Part shown: piece after piece, positions 17,742-26,883 of the stretch | Position numbering within the stretch: position 1 is the stretch's first letter | How the letters are laid out: each line of letters begins with the position of its first letter | Origin: Leptospiraceae bacterium | GTDB lineage: Bacteria > Spirochaetota > Leptospiria > Leptospirales > Leptospiraceae | DNA length: 64,000 nt | NCBI GenBank assembly: GCA_015075105.1 | Contig: JABTUZ010000001.1 | Location: 310,001 to 374,000 of the forward strand | Direction of reading: 5' to 3' | Position numbers and translations under genes: made by a program | Notes under the pieces: model-generated | The model's database searches: none | Seen by the model: the letters and a program-made list of their open reading frames with translations, nothing else | What the model was told of the DNA's origin: nothing

Positions 17742-18724
17742 AGTTCTTCTTTCCCAGAATACATTTTCTTAATTGCAAGTCCCAAGTCAGGATTTTGTTT
17801 TTGGATTTCTTGAATTTTGATTCTTTTCTTTTGTAAAAAACTTAAAAGTGAAGATAGAGGCTCTTTTTCCGGGATGATTATTTTATATTGAGTGTCAGAA
17901 ATTTTTTCTTTTACCCTAAAAGGTTTCGGGAAATTTATATTTTTTACGGGAGTTTGAAAATGAAGATTTACCACAGACTCATTTCCGAGTAGCTTATTGA
18001 AGTTAGAAATATTTCCGTCGTAACCTATTTTACCTTTATCGAGTACGATGATCCTATTTGCAAGATATTCAATATCCCCTACATCGTGGGTAGTAAGAAT
18101 GATAGTTACCTTGTCTTCAAAATTAATCTTTTGAATGAAGTTCCGAACTTTTTCTTTTACTATTAAATCCAACCCGATAGTCGGCTCGTCTAAAAACAAA
18201 ACCTTTGGAGAATGGATCAAGCTCGCTGCTATATCTGCTTTCATTCTCTGTCCTAAAGAAAGTTTTCTTGCTTGCTGCTTGTAAAACTCCTCCAAGCCAA
18301 GTAGATCAAAAAAGAATTCCAACCTCTTTTTAAAAAGTTTTTCATCTATTTTGTAAATAGACTTTAACAAATCAAATGACTCCTCCACTGGAAGATCCCA
18401 CCACAACTGTGTTCTTTGACCAAAGACCACGCCTATTTGAAAAGCATTTTCTTTTCTATTTTTAGATGGGTTGAGCCCGTCTATTAGAATTTCACCATGA
18501 GAGGGAGTGAGTATCCCTGTGAGCATTTTTATTGTAGTAGATTTACCGGCACCATTGGGTCCGATGTAACCTACAAGCTCACCTTTTTTTATCCGGAAGG
18601 AAACATCGTCAACTGCTCGGATAACTTCTCTTTCGGCTGAAAAAAGAGCCTTAACTGAGCCAAAGAATCCGGATTTTCTTTTTTTTAGGATAAAGTGCTT
18701 GGTTAAATTTTTTACCTGAATCAT
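17738..18724 (-). CDS. ABC transporter ATP-binding protein
   Basis: 328 residues. Walker A GPNGAGKST, signature LSLGQRMKADIAASL, Walker B VLFLDEPTIGLDL and the switch His in LTTHDVGD are intact, so it is a working ATPase. The first 35 residues and the C-terminal domain (about 245-328) are those of the DUF990-linked ATPases. It is the first gene of an apparent ATPase-permease-hydrolase operon, with divergent mnmH upstream across a 68-bp gap. Confidence 0.92.
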   Translation of the reverse strand: MIQVKNLTKHFILKKRKSGFFGSVKALFSAEREVIRAVDDVSFRIKKGELVGYIGPNGAGKSTTIKMLTGILTPSHGEILIDGLNPSKNRKENAFQIGVVFGQRTQLWWDLPVEESFDLLKSIYKIDEKLFKKRLEFFFDLLGLEEFYKQQARKLSLGQRMKADIAASLIHSPKVLFLDEPTIGLDLIVKEKVRNFIQKINFEDKVTIILTTHDVGDIEYLANRIIVLDKGKIGYDGNISNFNKLLGNESVVNLHFQTPVKNINFPKPFRVKEKISDTQYKIIIPEKEPLSSLLSFLQKKRIKIQEIQKQNPDLGLAIKKMYSGKEEL

Positions 18725-18792
18725 ATTTCTTTATAATTCTACAATATTTTTTTCTTGGTTTTTTTGCCAATCAAATCCACAAAGAAACTATC

Positions 18793-19890
18793 TTGATTTA
18801 CAATTCTAAATTTAAACAAATAGAAGAAATTTTTAACAACAACAAAACAGAAATAGTAATCATTGATGTTCGTAGCGAAAATGAATTTTTAGAAGACCAT
18901 ATCCCACTTGCAATCAATATGCCTGTGCTTACGAATTTAGAGAGAGCCGAAGTCGGCACTCTCTACAAATCCAATTCGTTTGAAGCAAGACAACTCGGCG
19001 CAAGAATAATTTCAAAAAATCTGCCGAAAATTTTAGCTCAAATCGAAGAGATTTCAGAAAAGACTAATAGAAAGGCCGGCCATTCCGGCAAACCGAATAT
19101 AGAGTTTGTAATCTATTGTTGGAGAGGTGGTATGAGGTCAAGGTCGCTTTTTACTGTTATGGATCTGATTGGTTACAAGGCTAAATTAATTGACGGTGGA
19201 TACAAAACCTATAGAAAAAAAATAAACGAATATTTCCTAAGCGAAAAAATTCCAGAATGCGTAACTATCTATGGACCAAGTGGTTCTGGAAAATCAGAGA
19301 TATTAAAGATTTTGAACGAAAAGAAATTTAAAGTTCTTCCCTTAGAAACATTTGCAAATCATAAAGGCTCAATTCTGGGTGGAGATTTTTTAATGCAACC
19401 TTCACAAAAAAAATTTGAATCAAAAATATATTTTTTCTTAAACCATTATTCTTGCAACACTTATGGTTCCAAAATAATTGTTGAAGGAGAGAGCAGAAAT
19501 ATCGGCAAACTGACTATACCGGAAAAACTTTTTCAAAAAGTTCTAATCGGGGAAAATATTTGGATAGAGCTACCGATTGAAGAAAGAGCCAAAAGACTGT
19601 CAGAAGAATACGTTGAGAATATAGAAATTTTAATTAAAAAGGTTGAACTGCTGAAAAAATATATCAGTAGTGACATCACAGTAAAAATAATCGAATGTTT
19701 AAAAAAAGAAGACCGATTTCACGCGGCCTACTTACTTCTTGAGCATCACTACGATGTGTTTTATAAAAAAAATTCACCAGAAAGATCGAGTAAAAGAAAA
19801 TACAAAGCGGTCTTTCAAGAGAAAACTTTTGGTGAACTTAAAAAATGTGTTGTTTCCTATTTTGAAAATACAATTCAAAGATCTTTATAA
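18793..19890 (+). CDS. mnmH: tRNA 2-selenouridine synthase MnmH
   Basis: 365 residues. N-terminal rhodanese domain (about 10-145) with DVRSENEFLEDHIPLAINMP and catalytic Cys in IYCWRGGMRSRS, then a P-loop domain beginning TIYGPSGSGKSEIL. This two-domain order is specific to MnmH/SelU, which replaces sulfur with selenium at U34 of some tRNAs through a geranylated intermediate, using selenophosphate from SelD. Start is TTG at 18793. The last 16 bp overlap the convergent gene. SelD is not in this window. Confidence 0.9.
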   Translation: MIYNSKFKQIEEIFNNNKTEIVIIDVRSENEFLEDHIPLAINMPVLTNLERAEVGTLYKSNSFEARQLGARIISKNLPKILAQIEEISEKTNRKAGHSGKPNIEFVIYCWRGGMRSRSLFTVMDLIGYKAKLIDGGYKTYRKKINEYFLSEKIPECVTIYGPSGSGKSEILKILNEKKFKVLPLETFANHKGSILGGDFLMQPSQKKFESKIYFFLNHYSCNTYGSKIIVEGESRNIGKLTIPEKLFQKVLIGENIWIELPIEERAKRLSEEYVENIEILIKKVELLKKYISSDITVKIIECLKKEDRFHAAYLLLEHHYDVFYKKNSPERSSKRKYKAVFQEKTFGELKKCVVSYFENTIQRSL

Positions 19891-21998
19891 AACTCTAAAT
19901 TTTTTTGTAGCTCTTGGGGTAGAGTGCCTATATTTTTTTTGATATTAAAATAGTGGTTTTCTAAACTTTCAATTTTCTTCAATCTTAGATTATTGAATTT
20001 TTCTGCGATATCTGAATAGATTGGTTGCTTCAAAAGAGTATTTCTTATCTCTTTTGGGAAAGGACAATATCTGTAAAAAATACTTCTTGAGACCTTATTC
20101 AATCTGGGAACTCCTTTCGATTCAAATAGCATCCAATTCAAATAGTCTGATGCAAAAATATCCCTTATGTTTTTTCTGTATTTAATAATTTGTTGTCGAA
20201 TTTTTTCTCGTGCTTCCAAACTTAAATTTTTATTTTTTCTGTAATAAGAAAGATAATCATAATATTCAGATGTCAACGAAGGCGAAGTAATATCATTCCA
20301 AAATCTGCCTTGTAAAGTTTTATTCAATTCCCACCTGAATATTCCGAAAGAACGAAGTAACATCAAATACAGATTGTCTGCTGTGAACTGTGGGATAAAA
20401 AATCTACCCGAAGAATTTCTTTTACGCATTGTAACTTCTTGCCACATAATACACCTCGACCCATAAGTCGGCACGATTACAAACTCGGGAAGTACACGTG
20501 TCATAACAATTTCTTTTGAAATATTTTTTGCTTCATTCGAATAATTTGTTTCTCTGTGGAAGAGTGAGAAATCAATTTTTAATGCGTCGTCTAATCCTTT
20601 TTGTATCTGTTCAGTAGAAATTTTTGATTTGCTGAATAGTTTTGTAACCATGTCTTTGTGAAGTACAGGAAAATATACTGATGGAGTTCCATAACAAAGT
20701 TTGTGCACGGATTTAAAAACATTTTCGATTTCAAAATTCAATCTCCTGTCTGTACTATTTAGGAAATTTTTCTCTTCCTCCTCGGAAATAAAACCTTTGA
20801 TGCGTTTTAATTTATTTACATCTTGAAAACTTTGACCCAATTCATTAACTGAAGGCTCATCAATTAAATTATAAATCCTAAGAAGCCATTCTCGCAAAGT
20901 ATAAATTGTAATTTCCTGAGGATTGAATTTTTTAGGAATAGATACTAAATCTTGTATTTGAGATGGATAAAGAAGTTTTTCATCCATGAAACAGTATTCC
21001 AAAAAATTATCAATACATTCAGGTGCATTTTTATCTTTCAAAAATTTTTTAAAAATCTGCTCGTAGATTGGAAAAAAAAGAAGAGAGATGTTTGACCTGA
21101 CTACTCTCGCAGCTTCAATATTTGAAAATTTATCTTTTAAATTTCTGAAAATATCTAAGTTTTCTAAAAATATATTTCTTTTTGAAACTTCTATTTCAGA
21201 ATAATCTAAAATACGATTTAAACAATTTCTTAACTCAGGTTGAATAATTTCATAGTTCTCCTCTTCCTGAGATGCTTCATCTGACTCGTGGCCATACGAA
21301 ATTTCTAAAAACTCAAATTCCCCTGTTGGTTTAAAAAAGGTATCCCCTTTTCTTGAATTGTGGAATACTCCTTTGATCGAATACTTTCCCCTTTTTTTAC
21401 GAAAAAATTCTAAGAATATATTTGGGTATCTCAAGTCATAAAGATAGTATAGAGGAAAAATTTTTAAACTAACTTGATCACCTTCAACTTTTTTTATATA
21501 AGATAAAACTCTTTGATTTGAAAAAACTAAATAGCAAAATTCACCCAAATGAATATCAGAAAGATTTTTGATCTCCTCTTTTTGGTATTCCTCTGAATAT
21601 AATTTAGTAAGAAGCTCAATTTTATTAACATAGTCTTCTTCAGGAAATTTTTCTAAAAAATCTAATAGCCTAACTTTTGTAAACTCTGGATCAGAAAAAA
21701 TTAAACTACTCATTTTGTCTTTAAATGGGAGCCTTAAAAAAAAGTGTCTTAATATTTCATATTCGTGAGTCGTAAAATGAAATTTTCTCAACCCAGCTTT
21801 TAACACCTTCCATCTTTCATAAGTTTTTGCCTGAGAATTTTTTATTAAATTAGCAATGTAAAAAGACAAACCGGCAAGAATAAAAAATAGAGCTATCCAT
21901 AAAAAAGTATAAATATCTATTTCCGGGAATTTCCATGTAACTTCTTTCCATTCTTTGATTTGGACATCCTGAGCAAGAGGAAAAGTAAATAACCTCAT
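19875..21998 (-). CDS. Large conserved membrane protein of unknown function
   Basis: 707 residues. One membrane helix near residues 30-52 (TFLWIALFFILAGLSFYIANLI, given as a 22-residue span at that position) follows a short extracytoplasmic N-terminus; the remaining 650 residues are soluble and mainly helical. A well conserved-looking block near residues 500-540 contains EFVIVPTYGSRCIMWQE and KRNSSGRFFIPQF. I recognise no catalytic motif or named domain. The preceding 95 bp hold only its promoter region. It overlaps mnmH tail to tail by 16 bp. Confidence 0.75.
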   Translation of the reverse strand: MRLFTFPLAQDVQIKEWKEVTWKFPEIDIYTFLWIALFFILAGLSFYIANLIKNSQAKTYERWKVLKAGLRKFHFTTHEYEILRHFFLRLPFKDKMSSLIFSDPEFTKVRLLDFLEKFPEEDYVNKIELLTKLYSEEYQKEEIKNLSDIHLGEFCYLVFSNQRVLSYIKKVEGDQVSLKIFPLYYLYDLRYPNIFLEFFRKKRGKYSIKGVFHNSRKGDTFFKPTGEFEFLEISYGHESDEASQEEENYEIIQPELRNCLNRILDYSEIEVSKRNIFLENLDIFRNLKDKFSNIEAARVVRSNISLLFFPIYEQIFKKFLKDKNAPECIDNFLEYCFMDEKLLYPSQIQDLVSIPKKFNPQEITIYTLREWLLRIYNLIDEPSVNELGQSFQDVNKLKRIKGFISEEEEKNFLNSTDRRLNFEIENVFKSVHKLCYGTPSVYFPVLHKDMVTKLFSKSKISTEQIQKGLDDALKIDFSLFHRETNYSNEAKNISKEIVMTRVLPEFVIVPTYGSRCIMWQEVTMRKRNSSGRFFIPQFTADNLYLMLLRSFGIFRWELNKTLQGRFWNDITSPSLTSEYYDYLSYYRKNKNLSLEAREKIRQQIIKYRKNIRDIFASDYLNWMLFESKGVPRLNKVSRSIFYRYCPFPKEIRNTLLKQPIYSDIAEKFNNLRLKKIESLENHYFNIKKNIGTLPQELQKNLEFYKDL

Positions 21999-22093
21999 AT
22001 AAGATATTCCTTAGATTAGTTTTCTCTTCACCAAAAAATAAAAGCAATGACGAGTTGTTACAATTTTAGGGGGTTTTCCTTTATAGTCAATAT

Positions 22094-22441
22094 TTAATCT
22101 AATTTTAATATATTCGGGTAACTGCTAAATCCAAAAATATTTCCTTCCGGGTCGGATAAATACAATGTGTGGAGAGTCTTTTTAAAAACCAAAGGTTGAA
22201 TTTTCTTTAACTCCTTTCTGTGTTTTTTTGAAATTGTAAAAATGAGTGCGTGTGGAGATTGATTTTTTTTTCCTTTTTCAATCATTAAAATAATTTTTCC
22301 AAATTCAAACCAAACAGAGCGAATCTTTCCTTTTTCATTGAAGTTAAATTTTGGCTTGGAAATTCCCGGCAGGCTAGAATAGAATTCAGATAATTTTTTC
22401 GGGTTGGGCGATGTAATTGCTATATGATGGATTCGTAACAA
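22094..22441 (-). CDS. VOC (glyoxalase/bleomycin resistance-like) family protein
   Basis: 115 residues with a single VOC module: RIHHIAITSPNPKKLSEFY at the start and LHTLYLSDPEGNIFGFSS at the end, which carries the conserved Glu metal ligand. The N-terminal His is also present. The family includes glyoxalases, dioxygenases and resistance proteins, so the reaction is not determined. Isolated gene; the repeat region begins about 100 bp upstream. Confidence 0.8.
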   Translation of the reverse strand: MLRIHHIAITSPNPKKLSEFYSSLPGISKPKFNFNEKGKIRSVWFEFGKIILMIEKGKKNQSPHALIFTISKKHRKELKKIQPLVFKKTLHTLYLSDPEGNIFGFSSYPNILKLD

Positions 22442-22554
22442 ATTTAACCCTTGAAAAGAGATGAAATTTTTTCTATTTTCCTGTTATATTTCTTTTAAAA
22501 ATCACTTTTAGTCAATTCTATTTTTTTTCATTGTCGTTTCATCTAGCAAAGTTA

Positions 22555-23004
22555 CGTTTTTCGTACTGATTTTACACTTTTCGTGCAAAAATGTGGGATC
22601 TCCACTTTTTCAGTAAAGTGCATGCTTTATACCAATTGTTCACCTTTTATGCAAAAATATGGGATCTCCATTTCAGAGGACTGATACTTGAAGTCTGAGG
22701 CCTAAAAAGTGAAGGTAACCTCAAAAAGTAGAATATCTTAGGATGAGGTTTTGAGCTTATGCTATTATGCAGATTATACTGTAAAATGGGATTCCACCTT
22801 TTCAGTAAAGTGCATGTTTTATACCACCAGAACCTTTATAAAAAACATGGAACTCCACTTTTGGGATTAAAAATGAAAACCTTTAGTAAATTTAGACTTT
22901 TATGTAAACTGAAGAAAAATTAAAAATGATAAAATTTTTTTTTTTTTAATAAACTTTTACCTTATAAAATGAGAGCAGAACAAATTCTACTTTATGAGAA
23001 ATTT
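22555..23004 (+). repeat. Dispersed leader repeat, copy B (two leader modules in tandem)
   Basis: A leader upstream of a broken DUF1564 gene. It contains the hairpin module twice: about 22575-22670 (hairpin arms at 22593-22605) and about 22765-22865, with the spacer (TTTCAGAGGACTGA..., then GGATGAGGTTTTGAGCTT) that in copy A lies only at the left end. The second module is more diverged from the other copies than the first. It ends in the AT-rich block and GAGCAGAA before the former start codon. Together with the pseudogene it fills most of the 1.05-kb gene-free stretch 22442-23495. Confidence 0.85.
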
Positions 23005-23438
23005 ATGAACCACAAAATATGTAGAAACCCAATCGATGGTTTGTTCCAGTAAAATATATTGAGTTCATTAGAAGAACAACGGTTTTTTGAGACGAAAATA
23101 TTTACACGCATTGTTGAACAGATAGAAACAAGACTTTGGGGCATTTTTGAGAAAAATGGAGAGTAAAGAAAGGTATCAAGTAAAGTCATAAATTTGCATA
23201 GAATTCCACTGAATAACGAGGACTGATTGAGCTTGCATTCTTGCAGACTGGCTTGGCAATCTGCCAGGTACTGCTCTTTTTACTTTTAGTGCTGACCTTG
23301 CCGATCAAGATAATTCTCCCCGGCAGATTCTTCGAGAATGGAGTTCCCACCCCGGTAACCACGATTGCGGGAGGAGCCTACCTCTCCAAGAGAAAAACAA
23401 CCCGCTACAACAGACTAAAACGACAAAAGCCAAAGTAA
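23005..23438 (+). pseudogene. DUF1564 family pseudogene, copy B
   Basis: Begins ATGAACC at 23005 and matches copy A throughout, but has many single-base gains and losses, so no single frame covers more than about 65 codons. In the last frame one can still read IILPGRFFENGVPTPVTTIAGG and SKRKTTRYNRLKRQKPK, the conserved C-terminus of DUF1564. DUF1564 is a small-protein family of unknown function described from Leptospira, often in many copies. This one is dead. Confidence 0.85.
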
Positions 23439-23451
23439 AACAAAAAAAATC

Positions 23452-23481
23452 TTGACAAAACCAATCAATGTGCCGCATTCT
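23452..23481 (+). promoter_or_regulatory. Putative sigma-70 promoter of SFPD-repeat gene
   Basis: TTGACA at 23452-23457, an 18-base spacer and CATTCT at 23476-23481, 27 bases before the start codon. The -35 is exactly consensus and the -10 is weaker. It lies immediately after the DUF1564 pseudogene. Confidence 0.45.
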
Positions 23482-23507
23482 ATCTGGTATTTTACATGGA
23501 GAAAAAA

Positions 23508-23990
23508 ATGAAAAATCTTTTAGGGGTATTGGTTTGTTTCGTATTTACTTTTCAGATTTCGGCAGCTGATTTTAAGATTGGGGACCGAGTCCAGTGCAAT
23601 TGGAAAGGGGGAGGCACATTTTACAATGGGAAAATTACTTCTTTGAAAGGGAACAAAGCTCATATATCTTATGACGATGGTGACCAAGAAGACACTACAT
23701 TGAATATGTGCAAAAAGGGAGATAGCGGTTCAAGTAGCAATTCAAGCGGGAATTGCCACTTCAACGGAAAGCAGTTGTGGGGGAAGGTGCAGTTTGTAAC
23801 TTCTTTTCCAGATATAAAAGTTCAAGTAGTCAATTCATTTCCTGATTTAAAAGTTCAGATGGTGAATTCTTTTCCAGATAGTTGTGGAAAATGGCAAGAA
23901 ACTTCATCATTTCCCGATTTGAAAGTACAGATAGTTGAGTCTTTTCCAGATATAAAGATTCAATATGTAAATTCATTTCCCGGAAAGTAA
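23508..23990 (+). CDS. Secreted protein with Tudor-like domain and SFPD repeats
   Basis: About 160 residues. A signal peptide (MKNLLGVLVCFVFTFQISAA) is followed by a small beta domain (FKIGDRVQCNWKGGGTFYNG to EDTTLNMCKK) like Tudor/Agenet or SH3-type modules. A Ser/Gly linker precedes six SFPD/SFPG units of roughly ten residues (V-x-SFPD-I/L-KVQ), a pattern seen in unrelated bacteria whose function is not known; a beta-helix or beta-solenoid is likely. The start at 23508 is chosen because GGAGA at 23498-23502 is well placed; ATG 23496 is not. Probably periplasmic or surface. Confidence 0.75.
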   Translation: MKNLLGVLVCFVFTFQISAADFKIGDRVQCNWKGGGTFYNGKITSLKGNKAHISYDDGDQEDTTLNMCKKGDSGSSSNSSGNCHFNGKQLWGKVQFVTSFPDIKVQVVNSFPDLKVQMVNSFPDSCGKWQETSSFPDLKVQIVESFPDIKIQYVNSFPGK

Positions 23991-24000
23991 AGCCTATTCG

Positions 24001-24038
24001 AAAAACTACTCAATTTCGATTGGGTAGTTTTGATTTTT
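24001..24038 (+). terminator. Rho-independent terminator
   Basis: Arms AAAACTACTCAAT and ATTGGGTAGTTTT (one mismatch) enclose a TTCG tetraloop, followed by a T-rich tract to 24038. It is 11 bp after the SFPD-repeat gene stop. The next gene's ATG lies directly after the T tract. Confidence 0.85.
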
Positions 24039-24039
24039 T

Positions 24040-24750
24040 ATGATAAATGAATTTCTTCCTACGATTATTTTTTTTCTAATAATCTTCTCATTCTTGTTTT
24101 GGGTCTTCTATCTTGGAAGAACAATAGATAGAAAAATACAAAATCGACTACGAAATGTTTTTTCCAATACAGAGATAATACAATTTTCTAATATAGAAAA
24201 ATCTACTGTGTATCTAAAAAAAATTGGAAGTGGAATTTTTCTATCCAGAAAATTCTTTCTATATACGAATAACAAGGAGGCACATTTAAATAGGCAGGTG
24301 ATTTTTGAGTTTGAAATGTCTAAGAAAAACTCTATACCGTTTGTATTAGTCAGGTATCCGAATTCTATAAATTTTTCTTCAAAAGCAGATGCAAAAAAAG
24401 AGACAGAGGCTTGGAAGAAAAACCTCTTTGTTTTTGGAATTCCCTTTTCTGAATTTTATCAACTAAAAAATAAAATACAAATTGCAAGTGAATCGCTTAG
24501 GCAAAATAATAAAGATAGGATATTTTCTTTAATAGAGAATGGTAACCTTCAAGAAAAATTTGAAAAAATTCCCGTAAGCTTAAAAATTCTTGGTTTCAAT
24601 GCAAATAATTCTTCTTGGAAAATATATTGTGAAAATGAAAAGATAGGATTTGAAATAGACTCAACATGGTTAAAAAAAATCAGTTTTACTGAAATAGAAA
24701 ATTTTCTTAGGATCGTAACTTCCCTTGCAGAGGTAATTGAAAAAAATTAG
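24040..24750 (+). CDS. Hypothetical protein with N-terminal membrane anchor
   Basis: 236 residues with a membrane helix at about 6-26 and a soluble remainder of mixed alpha/beta character. No motif recognised. ATG at 24040 sits at the end of the preceding terminator, so the ribosome site must lie within the terminator T-tract or the transcript must start elsewhere; a later start is possible. Convergent with proC. Confidence 0.6.
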   Translation: MINEFLPTIIFFLIIFSFLFWVFYLGRTIDRKIQNRLRNVFSNTEIIQFSNIEKSTVYLKKIGSGIFLSRKFFLYTNNKEAHLNRQVIFEFEMSKKNSIPFVLVRYPNSINFSSKADAKKETEAWKKNLFVFGIPFSEFYQLKNKIQIASESLRQNNKDRIFSLIENGNLQEKFEKIPVSLKILGFNANNSSWKIYCENEKIGFEIDSTWLKKISFTEIENFLRIVTSLAEVIEKN

Positions 24751-24753
24751 TAT

Positions 24754-25518
24754 CTATTTTTTGCCGATCTCTACAGCTCTTTTATAAGCCTTATACACTG
24801 CCGATATTATGCTATGGGAGAAGTTCCCTTTCTCTAAAGAGTCTAAACCATAAATTGTAGTTCCACCCGGAGAGGTCACTTTATTTCTCAAAGTGTAAGG
24901 GTGGGTTTGTGGAAATTTATCAATTTCATTTTCCAATAATTTCACGCTACCTTTTACAGTTTGGATCGCTGCTTTTAATGAATCCGAATAAGTGAGGCCT
25001 GATTTTACTCCACCTTCAGCGAGAGATTGTATAAACGTAAAAACAAAAGCAGGACCGGATCCGGCAAGCCCTGTGAATGCGTCTAAATTTTTTTCGCTTC
25101 CAAGTTCCATTACAATTCCTGAGTTCTGGAAAATTTTTTGTACAATAGGATAAGCCTCTTTGTTTCCAAAATAGGCAATACAGCCTTCTTTTACGGTCAA
25201 TGGAAGATTGGGCATTGCTCTTACAATTTGAGATTCTGGGTATGAATTTTTTTGTAAGTCAGAAATTGTAACTCCTGCCGCAATTGAAATTAAAATTTTT
25301 GGAGATTGGATTTCTTTTAAAACTTCAAATACCTTATCCGGTTTTACGGAAACTATAATTATATCCGATTTGTTTGAGAGAGTGGAGATGTTTTCCTCTT
25401 GTGAAACTCCTTGGATATTTTGAAATGGATCGTACACTGATGTTTTAAAATCATTCTTTATCGAATGAAAAATTGCAGATCCCATATTTCCGAGCCCTAT
25501 AACTCCAACTTTTTCCAT
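24754..25518 (-). CDS. proC: Pyrroline-5-carboxylate reductase ProC
   Basis: 254 residues. Rossmann start VGVIGLGNMGSAIFHSI, MPNLPLTVKEGCIAYF and the dimer/active-site signature LAGSGPAFVFTFIQSLAEGGVKSG (split at GPAFVF) with TVKGSVKLLE and VTSPGGTTIYGL are all present. It makes proline from pyrroline-5-carboxylate with NAD(P)H. Its start overlaps the preceding PLP homeostasis gene by one base, the common yggS-proC order. Confidence 0.93.
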   Translation of the reverse strand: MEKVGVIGLGNMGSAIFHSIKNDFKTSVYDPFQNIQGVSQEENISTLSNKSDIIIVSVKPDKVFEVLKEIQSPKILISIAAGVTISDLQKNSYPESQIVRAMPNLPLTVKEGCIAYFGNKEAYPIVQKIFQNSGIVMELGSEKNLDAFTGLAGSGPAFVFTFIQSLAEGGVKSGLTYSDSLKAAIQTVKGSVKLLENEIDKFPQTHPYTLRNKVTSPGGTTIYGLDSLEKGNFSHSIISAVYKAYKRAVEIGKK

Positions 25519-26189
25519 TAGTAACTCCTTTTCCCGAATATAAGAGTTCCAATTCTTACAAAATTACTACCTTCTTCTATAGCAATCTTATAATCTCCAC
25601 TCATTCCCATCGAGCATTTTGAATCAGGGCAAAAATCTTTTCTTATAGAATTCAAGTCCTTGAATACATTTCGTGTAATTGTTGGGTCTTCATTGGTAGG
25701 TCCCATAGTCATTAGACCTTCAAAAATACAATACTCATTTTGGAAAGTAGAGATTTTTTTTAGAGTTTCGACTAACGCATTTCTGTTGAATCCTGATTTT
25801 GAAGATTCATCAGTAAGATTGGCTTCCAGAAAATATCGGATTGGCTGTTTTCTTTTTAGTGCTTCTTTTAGTAATTCTTTTAATGATGATTCACTCGTGA
25901 CTCCGTGAGTATAAGAAAACAAACCAAATAGTTTACGCAAGTTACCGGTTTGCAAGGGCCCTATATGATGAAGTTCGAAATCAAAGCCTTCGTCTTTTAG
26001 CTTAGAAAATTTCTCAATTCCTTCTTGAATTTTATTTTCACCAAAAATTGTTATTCCGCCTTGAATCGCTTCGCGTATCGACTCTAAGGTTTGTTTTTTT
26101 GATACTGCAATCAAAATCGGAGAAGGTGTAGACTTTGAAGAATGGATTTCTTCTAATACTTTCTTATAATTTTCTACTATATAGCTCAT
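25518..26189 (-). CDS. PLP homeostasis protein (YggS/PLPBP family)
   Basis: 223 residues, alanine-racemase-like TIM barrel without a second domain. LIAVSKKQTLESI contains the PLP lysine, FGENKIQEGIEKF is the next conserved block, and GMSGDYKIAIEEGSNFVRIGTLIFG binds the phosphate (split over strand and helix). It controls free pyridoxal phosphate and amino-acid balance. Co-transcribed with proC. Confidence 0.92.
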   Translation of the reverse strand: MSYIVENYKKVLEEIHSSKSTPSPILIAVSKKQTLESIREAIQGGITIFGENKIQEGIEKFSKLKDEGFDFELHHIGPLQTGNLRKLFGLFSYTHGVTSESSLKELLKEALKRKQPIRYFLEANLTDESSKSGFNRNALVETLKKISTFQNEYCIFEGLMTMGPTNEDPTITRNVFKDLNSIRKDFCPDSKCSMGMSGDYKIAIEEGSNFVRIGTLIFGKRSY

Positions 26190-26208
26190 AAAAATAGGTC
26201 TATGAAGT

Positions 26209-26832
26209 TTACCTGACTCTTTTTGTATTTTTAATTTTTCGATATTTCTGCTTTTTCCAAGATGCTTTTTCTAATCGCTTGATTCTTTTTTCTATACTGG
26301 GTATTTTTTTGTTGTTTGTAAAACCAAACTGTCTTTCTAATCTCGACACTCTTTTTTCAAGGCTTGTTGAATGTTTTTTACTTCGTACTTTCTTGGTTTG
26401 TCCGGGGAATTTCTTTTTTTTATGAGAGATTATAGATTCTTTTTTTGAGCTATGTTTTTTAGTATCCAATTCTTTTTCTCTGTTCGGAATTAAATTTTCA
26501 TCTTCAGTGATATTGATTTTTTGATGAATATTTTCTGTTGGACTTTTAGAAACTGAATCATCCGTTGTTTTAGGTTTGACAGGTTCCATAACGTCTGGAA
26601 CTGATTCTTTTTTTAGGTGCTCGTCTTTTTTTGATTCGATAGACTCTTTGATTGGATTAGGGGGGAGAATAATTCGATCAATTTTTGCAGGAGGCTCATC
26701 ATTTTTTTTACCTACATCTTGAATTTTCTGTGAAAGTTCGTTTCGGAAAATAAAAGCGTATATTCCCATGGAAACTAGGACGATTACTATAATAGCTGAA
26801 ACGATAATTTTGATATGCTCTTTAGTTGCCAT
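26209..26832 (-). CDS. Hypothetical membrane-anchored Lys-rich protein
   Basis: 207 residues. A membrane helix lies at about 9-29, followed by a strongly charged, low-complexity extracytoplasmic or cytoplasmic region. Its C-terminus has repeated RLERQ / IKRLEK heptads suggesting a short coiled coil. No family recognised. It lies upstream of the PLP gene and divergent from the FlaA-like gene, whose true start lies beyond 26832. Confidence 0.55.
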   Translation of the reverse strand: MATKEHIKIIVSAIIVIVLVSMGIYAFIFRNELSQKIQDVGKKNDEPPAKIDRIILPPNPIKESIESKKDEHLKKESVPDVMEPVKPKTTDDSVSKSPTENIHQKINITEDENLIPNREKELDTKKHSSKKESIISHKKKKFPGQTKKVRSKKHSTSLEKRVSRLERQFGFTNNKKIPSIEKRIKRLEKASWKKQKYRKIKNTKRVR

Positions 26833-26883
26833 ATAAAATCCTTTAAACCAATTCTTTTCTTTTTTTATTATCGGAAGATTTCC

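Noticed and set aside
22555-23438. CRISPR-like array in the leader repeats
   Set aside because: Units are degenerate, unequal in length and without spacers or cas genes.
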